Assembly: GCF_028745735.1 (NCBI RefSeq)
Contig: NZ_JAQZSM010000014.1
Location: 55,510-119,509 of the forward strand
Direction of reading: 5' to 3'
Length of the DNA stretch: 64,000 nt
Origin: Roseinatronobacter alkalisoli
Lineage (GTDB): Bacteria > Pseudomonadota > Alphaproteobacteria > Rhodobacterales > Rhodobacteraceae
Within the stretch, counting starts at the first letter, position 1. Every line of letters starts with the position of its first letter. The notes under the pieces were generated by a model that was given only the letters and a program-made list of their open reading frames with translations, had not been told where the DNA came from and searched no databases. The translations under genes were made by a program, and so were the position numbers. This document shows positions 35,838-43,543 of this stretch, in pieces.

Positions 35838-36770
35838 TTGTCCGACACCCGATGGCACAACAGGCTGACGCTGCGACATTTCAGGATGCTCGAAAGCCTC
35901 GAACGGCTTGGTCTGGTGGCGCGTGTGGCAGAGGCGTTGAATGTCTCGCAGCCCGCGATCTCCAAACAGATAACGGAACTGGAGCAGATCGTCGGCAGGC
36001 CGGTTGTCACGCGCGACAGGAACCGCCTCTATCTGACACCCGTCGGCGTGCAGCTGGCACGGCACGCCCGGCAAGTGCTGACCCAGATCGAACGCGCCGC
36101 ACTGGACATTGACGCCATTGCGGCCGGGATTTCGGGTACAGTTTCGGTCGGCGTGGTGGGTTCAGTGGCGCCGACCCTTATGCCGCAGGCGGTCGTGCTC
36201 ATGGGTAATATCGCGCCGAATGTGAACCTGTCGATCATTGAGGGGCATTTCAATTCGATGTTGCCGCTGCTGAACGACAACAGCATTGACTATCTGATCG
36301 CGCGGGCGTGGCAGCCGCAGGAGTATCCGGGCATTGCCCAACGCAAATTATATAACGAACGGTTAACGGTGGCCGCTGGCCCGGCCCATCCGCTGGCGCG
36401 CAGCCGGGTTCTGTCATGGACCGATGCGATGCGCTGGCCCTGGATATTCCCTCATGAGCGATCTATCGCCCGGCAGGCTATAGCCTCGATGCTTGCGCAG
36501 CATGGGCTGGCAATGCCTGAAAAATTCATCTCGTCCGTGTCGTTGATGCTAAACATGGAATTATTAAAGAAATCAAAGTCTCTTACGCTGTTTCCAGAGA
36601 GTTTTGCGCAGGCCCATGCACAGCGTGGTGATCTGGTTATCCTGCCGGTCGAAATGGGTGATCTGCTGTCAGAAGTGCGCTGCTACTGGCGCACCGACAT
36701 GCAGGAAGCAAAGAGCACGGTTCTGTTTCTGCAATGCCTTTCGCAAAGCGCCGCGCAACTTGGAGATTAA
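35838..36770 (+). CDS. LysR-family transcriptional regulator
   Basis: The 310-aa regulator has an N-terminal winged HTH (RHFRMLESLERLGLVARVAEALNVSQPAISKQITELE, residues 13-49) and a periplasmic-binding-like effector domain from about residue 95 (TVSVGVVGSVAPTLMP). The start is TTG at 35838, chosen because GGAGG lies at 35828-35832 and no in-frame ATG precedes the HTH. It probably controls the amidase-TRAP operon directly downstream. The effector is unknown. Confidence 0.88.
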   Translation: MSDTRWHNRLTLRHFRMLESLERLGLVARVAEALNVSQPAISKQITELEQIVGRPVVTRDRNRLYLTPVGVQLARHARQVLTQIERAALDIDAIAAGISGTVSVGVVGSVAPTLMPQAVVLMGNIAPNVNLSIIEGHFNSMLPLLNDNSIDYLIARAWQPQEYPGIAQRKLYNERLTVAAGPAHPLARSRVLSWTDAMRWPWIFPHERSIARQAIASMLAQHGLAMPEKFISSVSLMLNMELLKKSKSLTLFPESFAQAHAQRGDLVILPVEMGDLLSEVRCYWRTDMQEAKSTVLFLQCLSQSAAQLGD

Positions 36771-36898
36771 CCAATGGTTATGATCAACGGCGAAGATTTC
36801 ATTTTTTTATGACGGCTTTTGCCCCTAGCCTCTTCTGATCAGGTTGGGGGAGAAACTTGGGATGAGGCCGTTTTCCACGCGTTCCGCAGGGGTTTTCA

Positions 36899-38416
36899 GT
36901 GGCTGAGAACGCGCTGGCACAGATGTCCGCCGCAGAAATGACGCGCGGTTTCGCCGCGCGCACTATCACGCCCGACGATGTGCTTGACGCCTGCCTTGCG
37001 CAGATTGCGCGCTGGAATCCGATGATCAATGCCGTAACCACTCTTGATACCGAGGGCGCGGTGCGACAGGCGCGGGCGTCGACCCGTCGCTGGGCGGATG
37101 GCGCCCCCATTGGCCGCCTTGACGGCGTTCCCGTGGGCATCAAGGACATGCAGGATGTTCAGGGTCTGCGCACCACCCATGGCAGCCTGTTGTTCCGTGA
37201 TCATGTTGCGCCAAGCGATCAACTGATCGTCTCGCGCCTGCGCAACAGCGGCGCGGTGATCGTGGCGAAAACCAATGTGCCCGAACTCGGGGCCGGCGGA
37301 AACACCCGCAACCCGGTCTGGGGCGTCACCTGCAACCCGTTTGACACGCGCCTGATTGTCGGCGGTTCATCGGGCGGGTCGGCTGCGGCGCTGGCCACTG
37401 ATATGCTGCCGCTTTGCACGGGATCAGATACCGGCGGCTCGCTCAGGCTTCCGGCGGCACTGTGCGGGGTGGTCGGCTATCGCCCCTCGGTGGATGTTGT
37501 CGCCCATCCCAACCGGTCGCTTGGCTGGTCGGGTATTTCGGTGCTTGGCCCCATGGCGCGCAACATGGATGACCTGCTGCTGATGCTGGGCTGCATTCAG
37601 GGCCATGATCCGGATGACCCGCTTTCTGCCCCCTCCTCCGCTGACCGCTTTGACGCCCTCGCCGCCAGACCACTGGCGCAACTGCGGGTTGGCATCAGCG
37701 AAGATTTCGGCGGGGTGGCCGTTGACCCCGCTATCCGCGCAGCCTTCCGCGACCGCGTTGCGCGTATCGTGCCGCATGTGGCATCTGTAACTGAAATTGA
37801 CCTGTCGCTGGGCGATATGGACAGGGTGTTTGATATCTTGCGCGCCGAAAGCTTTGTCGCAGCCTTTGGCGATGCAGTCACGCACAAACCGGATGATTTT
37901 GCCGACCAGATCAGGGTCAATGTGGCAATGGGGCTGGAGATGAGCCTGCGCGAACGCGCCTGGGCACACGCCGAGCAGACGCGGATTTTGCGCCGTTTCA
38001 ACAAGCTGATGCAGGATGTCGATATCATCCTTCTGCCCACCGCGCCGGTTTCGCCATTTCCATGGACTGAACCCTTTGCCGATATGATCGATGGCCAGAA
38101 GCAGGACGTTTACTATCGCTGGCTTGCCCTGACCTATCGCGGGTCACTTATGGGTGGCCCCGGCCTGACACTTCCGACTGGGCGCGATGCGAAGGGGATG
38201 CCGTTTGGCCTGCAGCTTCTTGGCCCGGTGCGCGGCGACAATGCATTGCTGGCGGCCGCAAGGTCACTAGAGGCGCTGCTGGAACAAGACACGCATACGG
38301 CACGGCCCAAGCCCGATTTCGCCACGCTCACACCCGCCCCGATTGACCCGCGCAGCATCATCGACCGCCGCGCGCGCCCCGGCCATCAACCCGCTGCCGC
38401 GCCTACGGCTGTCTGA
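36899..38416 (+). CDS. Amidase-signature hydrolase
   Basis: The 505-aa Ser-cisSer-Lys amidase has catalytic Lys82 (VGIKD), Ser157 (GGSSGGSAAA) and nucleophile Ser181 (GSDTGGSLRLPA). The spacing of 75 and 24 residues is identical to that of characterised amidase-signature enzymes. The start is GTG at 36899 with AGGGG upstream. No signal peptide, so it acts on imported substrate. It is followed 15 bases later by a TRAP transporter, suggesting uptake and hydrolysis of an amide or N-acyl compound; the exact substrate is not readable. Confidence 0.88.
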   Translation: MAENALAQMSAAEMTRGFAARTITPDDVLDACLAQIARWNPMINAVTTLDTEGAVRQARASTRRWADGAPIGRLDGVPVGIKDMQDVQGLRTTHGSLLFRDHVAPSDQLIVSRLRNSGAVIVAKTNVPELGAGGNTRNPVWGVTCNPFDTRLIVGGSSGGSAAALATDMLPLCTGSDTGGSLRLPAALCGVVGYRPSVDVVAHPNRSLGWSGISVLGPMARNMDDLLLMLGCIQGHDPDDPLSAPSSADRFDALAARPLAQLRVGISEDFGGVAVDPAIRAAFRDRVARIVPHVASVTEIDLSLGDMDRVFDILRAESFVAAFGDAVTHKPDDFADQIRVNVAMGLEMSLRERAWAHAEQTRILRRFNKLMQDVDIILLPTAPVSPFPWTEPFADMIDGQKQDVYYRWLALTYRGSLMGGPGLTLPTGRDAKGMPFGLQLLGPVRGDNALLAAARSLEALLEQDTHTARPKPDFATLTPAPIDPRSIIDRRARPGHQPAAAPTAV

Positions 38417-38431
38417 GAAAGGGCGCCTGAC

Positions 38432-39715
38432 ATGTGGTTTATCCCCATCCTGTTCATCATCTTCCTGATCAGCGGCACGGCTTTTGCCTATCTGATGGGT
38501 GCTGTTTCCGTGGCGACATTCATCGCCATGGACCGGTCACAGTTTCTGTCGATCATGCCGCAGCGGATCTTCTCGCAACTGGATGTATTCGCCTTCATGG
38601 CGATGCCGCTTTTCATCCTGACCGCCGAAATCATGACCCGCGCGGGGGTGATGCGCTCGCTGATTGATTTCGCGCTGTCCATCGTCGGGCGGTACAAGGG
38701 TGGGCTGGGGCATGTAAACATTCTGACCAGCGTATTCTTTGCCGGTGTGTCCGGTTCGGCAGTGGCCGACAGTGCCTCGCTTTCACGTTCATTCGTGCCA
38801 GAGATGGTCAGCCGGGGATATGACAAATACTATGCAGGCGCGGTCACCGCAGCGTCATCCATGATCGGGCCGATCATTCCGCCGTCGATCATCATGATCA
38901 TCTATGGCGGGCTGACCAGCACATCCGTGGCGGCTTTGTTCGTTGCCGGTATCGTGCCCGGCCTGCTTTTGGCCGCCGCGCTTCTGGCGCTGAATGCCTT
39001 TCTGGCGCACCGGTACAACCATCCGGGCGGCAAAAGCGACGATCTGCCACCCTTCCTGCCCAGCCTGATCCGCGCGCTTCCCGCGCTGTGCCTGCCGCTG
39101 GTCATTCTGGGTACGCTGGTGCTGGGTCTTGCCACACCGACCGAAGGCTCGGCTATCGCTGTTCTTGTCGCGGTGCTGGCCGGGCTGGCCTATCGCGGGC
39201 TGAGCTGGTCAATCTTGCTGGAGGCCATCGAATCCACGGCGCGGCTGACCGGCACCATCTTCATCATACTCGCTGCAATCTCCATTCTGGGGTATCTGGC
39301 CGGCCAGATGGGCTGGTCCGGCGCGCTCGCCCGCTGGGTAGAGGCGATGGGGCTGACGGGCTTCAGCTTTCTGGTTTTCCTGATGATCGTCTTCCTGTTG
39401 GTCGGCATGATCATGGACACAACGGTGGCGATAACCCTGATGGTGCCCTTGTTTGCAACACAGGCCATCGCGCAGGGCGTCGATCCGGTGCATCTGGGCA
39501 TTCTGATCTGTCTGAACCTCTGCATCGGTCTGATCACGCCCCCTTTGGGGAAATGTCTGGTCGTCGTGTCGGCGCTGACCTCGCTGAACTACTGGCGGCT
39601 TGCTTGGGTGACCATGCCGTTCATAGGCGTACAGATTGCCCTGCTTTTCGTGCTTGCACGCTTTCCGGAAATCACTCTGGCGCTGCCGCGCGCACTGGGC
39701 TTCGCCATCAACTGA
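38432..39715 (+). CDS. TRAP transporter large permease (DctM type)
   Basis: The 427-aa membrane protein has about 12 helices. TRAP-M hallmarks are the opening PILFIIFLISGTAFAYLMG, GLGHVNILTSVFFAGVSGSAVADSASL near residues 92-118 and IIPPSIIMIIYG near residues 148-160, with LGLATPTEGSAIAVLVA later. It forms the Na+-coupled channel with the small DctQ subunit. Gene order here is M-P-Q, not the common P-Q-M. Confidence 0.93.
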   Translation: MWFIPILFIIFLISGTAFAYLMGAVSVATFIAMDRSQFLSIMPQRIFSQLDVFAFMAMPLFILTAEIMTRAGVMRSLIDFALSIVGRYKGGLGHVNILTSVFFAGVSGSAVADSASLSRSFVPEMVSRGYDKYYAGAVTAASSMIGPIIPPSIIMIIYGGLTSTSVAALFVAGIVPGLLLAAALLALNAFLAHRYNHPGGKSDDLPPFLPSLIRALPALCLPLVILGTLVLGLATPTEGSAIAVLVAVLAGLAYRGLSWSILLEAIESTARLTGTIFIILAAISILGYLAGQMGWSGALARWVEAMGLTGFSFLVFLMIVFLLVGMIMDTTVAITLMVPLFATQAIAQGVDPVHLGILICLNLCIGLITPPLGKCLVVVSALTSLNYWRLAWVTMPFIGVQIALLFVLARFPEITLALPRALGFAIN

Positions 39716-39740
39716 CGCAAATGGAGAAGGAGGAAACGCA

Positions 39741-40712
39741 ATGAAAATCCCGACACTGGCTTTCAGCATGCTGATGGCCGCCACAATGGCGACAGCAGAA
39801 GTGAAAATCGCGCTCGACACTCCGCCGGATATGGCGACATCCGGATCGTACAATTGGGTCGCTGCATTTGACGAAGTGCTGACAGCCAATGGCATGACAG
39901 TCCGCCAGATGCCGCGCGGTTCAATCGGCAACGAGGATGAGATCTTTGACCAGATATCAACCGGCCTACTGGAGGTTTCCGTTTCGGATGTGCGCGCGGT
40001 CGCCCGGATCGACAACCCACTCTATGGGTTGCGGCTGCCCTACATCTTTGAAGACGCAGCACATATGGACCGCGTACTAGAGGCGGGGGATATCTTCGCG
40101 CAGGCGAACACCAATCTGGCACCGCATGATGTGGTGCTTCTGTCGATCGTTCCCATCGGCCCGGCTTCGGGGTTCATCACCACAAATGCCACGATCCGCG
40201 CGCCCGCTGACATGTCCAACCTGCGGATGCGGGCGCTGGATGATGCGCAGCTTGCCATGTATGCGGCCTGGGGGTCATCGGGAACAATCGTGTCCTGGGG
40301 AGAGATCATGACCGCGCTGCAGACCGGGGTTGTAGACGGGTATCTGAACTCGCCTTTCGTGCCGATATCCTTTGGTCAGACCGATGTGGTGCGCAACTTC
40401 TCGGACGCGGGGGTGATTATTCCCATTCGTGCGGCACTGGCATCCCGGTCATGGTATGAAAGCCTGTCCGACGATGAACGCGCCGTGCTGGACGAGGCCG
40501 TCACCGCAGCCGACCGGGCAAACCGCGCATGGCTTGAAGAGGCATCGAACACTGTGCTGAGCGAGCTTGAGGAGCTTGGCGTCAGCGTTCAGCGGTTGAC
40601 AGCTGAAGAGCGCGCGCTCTTTCGTGAAGGGGCGCAATCGGTCTATGAATCTAGCGTGATGTCAACCGAGGACACCGAACGCTGGATGGCACTGGCCGAA
40701 GAAACGCGCTGA
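39741..40712 (+). CDS. TRAP transporter substrate-binding protein (DctP type)
   Basis: Periplasmic solute-binding protein of 323 aa with a signal peptide (residues 1-19, ending ATMATA). It shows the DctP fold with RGSIGNEDEIFDQISTGLLEVSVSDV near residues 53-80 and the carboxylate-clamp region around NLRMRALDDAQLAMYAAWGSSGTIVSWGEIMTALQTGVVDG near residues 155-195, where Arg of LRMRA normally binds a substrate carboxylate. A strong AGGAGG-type site precedes the ATG at 39741. Confidence 0.92.
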   Translation: MKIPTLAFSMLMAATMATAEVKIALDTPPDMATSGSYNWVAAFDEVLTANGMTVRQMPRGSIGNEDEIFDQISTGLLEVSVSDVRAVARIDNPLYGLRLPYIFEDAAHMDRVLEAGDIFAQANTNLAPHDVVLLSIVPIGPASGFITTNATIRAPADMSNLRMRALDDAQLAMYAAWGSSGTIVSWGEIMTALQTGVVDGYLNSPFVPISFGQTDVVRNFSDAGVIIPIRAALASRSWYESLSDDERAVLDEAVTAADRANRAWLEEASNTVLSELEELGVSVQRLTAEERALFREGAQSVYESSVMSTEDTERWMALAEETR

Positions 40713-40721
40713 AATCCGGCT

Positions 40722-40743
40722 GCATGGCGGATTTTCGCCATGC
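40722..40743 (+). terminator. Stem-loop between dctP and dctQ
   Basis: A perfect 8-bp stem (GCATGGCG / CGCCATGC) with a 6-base loop, just after the binding-protein stop. It has no T run, so it is more likely an mRNA-stabilising or attenuating hairpin than a full terminator. Confidence 0.5.
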
Positions 40744-40774
40744 GCCATCCATCGCAAACAAGGGCTGATCCCTC

Positions 40775-41308
40775 ATGCGCCGTTCCATCATCTTTGCAAG
40801 CGATCTACTGCACACCATCATCCGGCGGGTTTCTGTCGCCGCGATCATCGTGATGTTCTGCACTGTGATGCTTCAGGTCATCGCGCGCTATATCTTTTCG
40901 TCGCCCCCGGTCTGGACCGAGGATGTCGCGCGCTACATGATGGTCTGGACCGGCCTTCTGGGGGCAACGCTGTCGTTCAAGTCCAAGACCGATGCAGTGC
41001 TGATGCAAAGCGTGTTTCCCCGTCGTCCGCATGTGCTGAGTTATCTGGCGGACGCTGTGCACACGCTAGCGGTTCTGGCATTCGTCGGCCCGGTGATCTG
41101 GTATTGCTTCTTCAACATCAACGGTGATTTCGGGCGCGGCTATCTTGGCCGCCAAAGCGGCCTAGTCGCCGATACGCTGGGCATTTCCATGCTCGCGATT
41201 GTGGCGGTGGTGCCGATTACCATGATCGTGATTGTGATTCATCTTTGCGCCCATTGGGCGCAGGATGGGTTGCAGCCGGCTGAAACCGAGCAAGGCGTGC
41301 CAACCTGA
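40775..41308 (+). CDS. TRAP transporter small permease (DctQ type)
   Basis: The 177-aa membrane protein has four helices and the DctQ core AAIIVMFCTVMLQVIARYIFSSPPVWTEDVARYMMVWTGLLGATLSFKSKTDAVL near residues 22-75. It completes the transporter. It ends 17 bases before the stop of the convergent sigma-factor gene. Confidence 0.9.
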   Translation: MRRSIIFASDLLHTIIRRVSVAAIIVMFCTVMLQVIARYIFSSPPVWTEDVARYMMVWTGLLGATLSFKSKTDAVLMQSVFPRRPHVLSYLADAVHTLAVLAFVGPVIWYCFFNINGDFGRGYLGRQSGLVADTLGISMLAIVAVVPITMIVIVIHLCAHWAQDGLQPAETEQGVPT

Positions 41309-41325
41309 ACCGGGGGTGGGAGGTG

Positions 41326-41856
41326 TTACAGTTCCGGCATCTGGCGCGGGGCGCGGTCCTGTCCGGTCATCTCATGGTCCAGCACGGAACAAAGGGTTGT
41401 GCGCCCCCTGCTGACCCGGCTTTTGATTGTGCCGACCGTGCATCCGCAGGCCACCGCAGCTTCCAGTTGCGAGAACCCATAGGCACCCATCAGAACGATC
41501 GGTTTGCGCTGTTTCTGTGGCAACTCCCCAATCGCGGAAATCAGTTCTTTCAGGGCAAGCACATGGTCCTGGCGCGGTTCCTCGCACATGGCAGCGGCGC
41601 GAAGGCCATCGACATCTTCGACCTCGCGCCGGTATTTCCGCAAATCCGAATAGAAAGTGTTGCGCAGGATCGTGAACAACCATGCGCGCAGATTTGTGCC
41701 CTGCTTGAAGCTGTCGCGCTTGGTCCAGGCCTTCAGCATCGTCACCTGAACCAGATCCTCGGCGCGGTGGTCATTTCCGGTCAGCCGAAATGCGAATTGC
41801 TTCAAGGCGCGCGTTTGTGGTGTCAGCAGAACGTGAAAGGGATGGCGCTCGGTCAT
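41326..41856 (-). CDS. ECF sigma factor, EcfG-like
   Basis: The 176-aa sigma factor has region 2 at about residues 10-80 (LKQFAFRLTGNDHRAEDLVQVTMLKAW, then LRAWLFTILRNTFYSDLRK) and region 4 at about 108-160 (LPQKQRKPIVLMGAYGFSQLEAAVACGCTVGTIKSRVSRGR). Region 2 closely resembles the general-stress EcfG/RpoE2 group. No nepR or phyR gene is adjacent, which is unusual for that group. GGAAC-N16-CGTT sequences before two nearby PRC genes support recognition of EcfG promoters, but that link is inferred. Confidence 0.85.
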   Translation of the reverse strand: MTERHPFHVLLTPQTRALKQFAFRLTGNDHRAEDLVQVTMLKAWTKRDSFKQGTNLRAWLFTILRNTFYSDLRKYRREVEDVDGLRAAAMCEEPRQDHVLALKELISAIGELPQKQRKPIVLMGAYGFSQLEAAVACGCTVGTIKSRVSRGRTTLCSVLDHEMTGQDRAPRQMPEL

Positions 41857-41944
41857 TGAGAGTCCTCTCTGAGAATGTGTCTGGTATTTGATCTGTGATG
41901 CGGCAGGCTGCCGATATGCGTACCCATGAGCATAAACACGCAGT

Positions 41945-42430
41945 TCAGGCAGCCGCGTTCAGGCGTTCTTCGGCCAATTGCGACAGTGCCTTGTCGGCGC
42001 CACATTCTTCTTTCAATGTTTCATTCAGAAGATCCGCCGCTTGCGGATAACCAAGCTGCTTTGCCCAGGCGACAAGTGTGCCGTAGCGCGCAATCTCGTA
42101 ATGCTCGACCGCCTGCGCCAGCGAGATGAGCGCCGCATCCATCGTTCCGGTATCATCTATTTCCGCTGTCAGGCCATCGGCCTCGTCAATCAGGCCTACC
42201 ATGGCGTCGCATTTCGCGCCGCGCGCGGCTTTGCCAAGGCCCTTGAACACCTCTTCAAGTCGGATAACGTGGGTCTCTGTCTCGTCGCAATGCGACGAAA
42301 GGGCCGCCTTCAGCTTCGGGTCGGTTGCCTTGCGCTCCATTTTCGGCAGCACCTTTAGGATCTTGCGTTCGGTATAAAGCACGTCTTTCAGTGTATGAAG
42401 GAATAGGTCGTCCAGAGTCTCAATGGTCAT
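41945..42430 (-). CDS. DUF892 ferritin-like protein (YciE/YciF family)
   Basis: The 161-aa protein has a ferritin-like helical bundle with a possible di-iron site. Family blocks are MTIETLDDLFLHTLKDVLYTERKILKVLPKM, LSSHCDETETHVIRLEEVF near residues 45-63, and AVEHYEIARYGTL near residue 112, where the Glu and His are candidate iron ligands. Members are stress-induced. The ATG at 42430 has AGGAG upstream. It lies 88 bases upstream of the sigma gene on the same strand. Confidence 0.88.
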   Translation of the reverse strand: MTIETLDDLFLHTLKDVLYTERKILKVLPKMERKATDPKLKAALSSHCDETETHVIRLEEVFKGLGKAARGAKCDAMVGLIDEADGLTAEIDDTGTMDAALISLAQAVEHYEIARYGTLVAWAKQLGYPQAADLLNETLKEECGADKALSQLAEERLNAAA

Positions 42431-42546
42431 TGGATCGCTCCTGATGGTTATGGGCCTTGGCATTTCACTGCGGGCCTTTCGATACGGCCTGCGACGACAA
42501 ACTACGGGACCGGATTGTGCATCCGGTGCAGGTTACTGCCTGAAGG

Positions 42547-42771
42547 TCATCCCGGGCGCCGGTCATGGATGTCCACAGCCATCAACTGAACGCAGTCCAG
42601 CGGTTCCAGGGCATCGCTGAACTGACGAAGGGCTGTCAGTTGCTGGTGCCTGAACTTGTCCGCCTGCGCCTTGTTCTGCGCCGAAAAATTCGCTGGCCGG
42701 ATCAGGCGATCAGCCTCGTAGGCATCGGAAAGCAAACGAATAAGCAGCGCTGCAGAATTTCTCTTGGGCAT
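42547..42771 (-). CDS. Small hypothetical protein
   Basis: The 74-aa ORF starts MPKRNSAALLIRLLSDAYEADRLIRPANF. AAGGA lies 6-10 bases before the ATG, and the product is charged, helical-looking and soluble. It runs in the same direction as its DUF892 and sigma neighbours. No family is recognised; coding status is moderately supported by the ribosome site and the gap it fills. Confidence 0.45.
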   Translation of the reverse strand: MPKRNSAALLIRLLSDAYEADRLIRPANFSAQNKAQADKFRHQQLTALRQFSDALEPLDCVQLMAVDIHDRRPG

Positions 42772-42822
42772 CGGTGTTTCCTTATGGCGCGGATATGGCG
42801 TGACGTTCGGGATAGCTGGCGC

Positions 42823-42894
42823 TCAGAGAAGGACCACAATGATGATGATGACCAGAAGCGGGACACCAAGAAACCAGGCGATGATGGCAGGCAT
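42823..42894 (-). CDS. Tiny hydrophobic membrane peptide (23 aa)
   Basis: Encodes MPAIIAWFLGVPLLVIIIIVVLL, a single membrane helix with a WFLGVP turn. AAAGGAAAGA is just upstream of the ATG. Very short proteins of this appearance recur in alphaproteobacterial stress regions, as I recall. Function unknown. Confidence 0.55.
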   Translation of the reverse strand: MPAIIAWFLGVPLLVIIIIVVLL

Positions 42895-43127
42895 GGAGTC
42901 TTTCCTTTCAGGGTTCAGAAGCAGCAGTCGCGGAAAGAAGGCGACACCGGTATCCCATGCCCGTCCGTCGCGGACTGGCGAACAACCGCTATCGCTGCAG
43001 TCACGTCATCAACACAGACCTTGGGCGCTTCTTCGTTCAGGTTGCTGCCGGCCGCTACAAACTGTGGCAGATAGCGGCGACCGCGCCCGGAAATCGTTGG
43101 AATTATCCTTTGTCCTGATGCGCTGGC

Positions 43128-43202
43128 TCAGGCCAGTCCCACAAAACTGAGGATAGCGATGACAACGACAATGGCGCCGACGATATAGATGATCTGATGC
43201 AT
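43128..43202 (-). CDS. Tiny hydrophobic membrane peptide (24 aa)
   Basis: The 24-aa ORF, opening MHQIIYIVGAIVVVIAIL, is a single membrane helix with a near-consensus AAGGAG site 6 bases before the ATG. It runs parallel to the 23-aa peptide gene 230 bases away. Function unknown. Confidence 0.6.
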   Translation of the reverse strand: MHQIIYIVGAIVVVIAILSFVGLA

Positions 43203-43543
43203 GGGTGGCTCCTTCAGATGTTTTCGTGCGATCGTGCCTGAAGCACGCCCGGGCAGTCAGAAAACTATTACCGTGAAATTACAGATGCTGAGGAAGGGGA
43301 GGGAAAGCCCCGGCTGCATTCTCACTGGCCCGACTGCCCGGCCTACTCGTGACACGCTACGCTTCGTGACATGAAGTTACGGCTTTCCTGCGCGCGTCGG
43401 TAGGATCGGAATCTACTCATGCGTGCGTGGGGTTCATGTTGTCGGTGACTACTCAGCAGGCGCAAGATTGACGTTTCGGGATGTGCGGAACTCTGATACT
43501 GGTGTGATCGCAGGTACAAAATGATGTACCTCTGGAGGTCGCC
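43203..43543. other. Intergenic region before the CheB/CheR fusion gene
   Basis: This 341-base stretch contains no convincing gene. An inverted repeat AGGTAC-N8-GTACCT (43512-43531) sits immediately before the GGAGG ribosome site of the next gene and could be an operator or a translation-control hairpin. A GGAAC at 43475-43479 lacks a matching -10 element. Confidence 0.5.

Noticed and set aside
43475..43505. GGAAC upstream of the CheB/CheR fusion as an EcfG promoter
   Set aside because: At 16-17 bases spacing the -10 position reads TCGC or CGCA, not CGTT, so it does not meet the motif.
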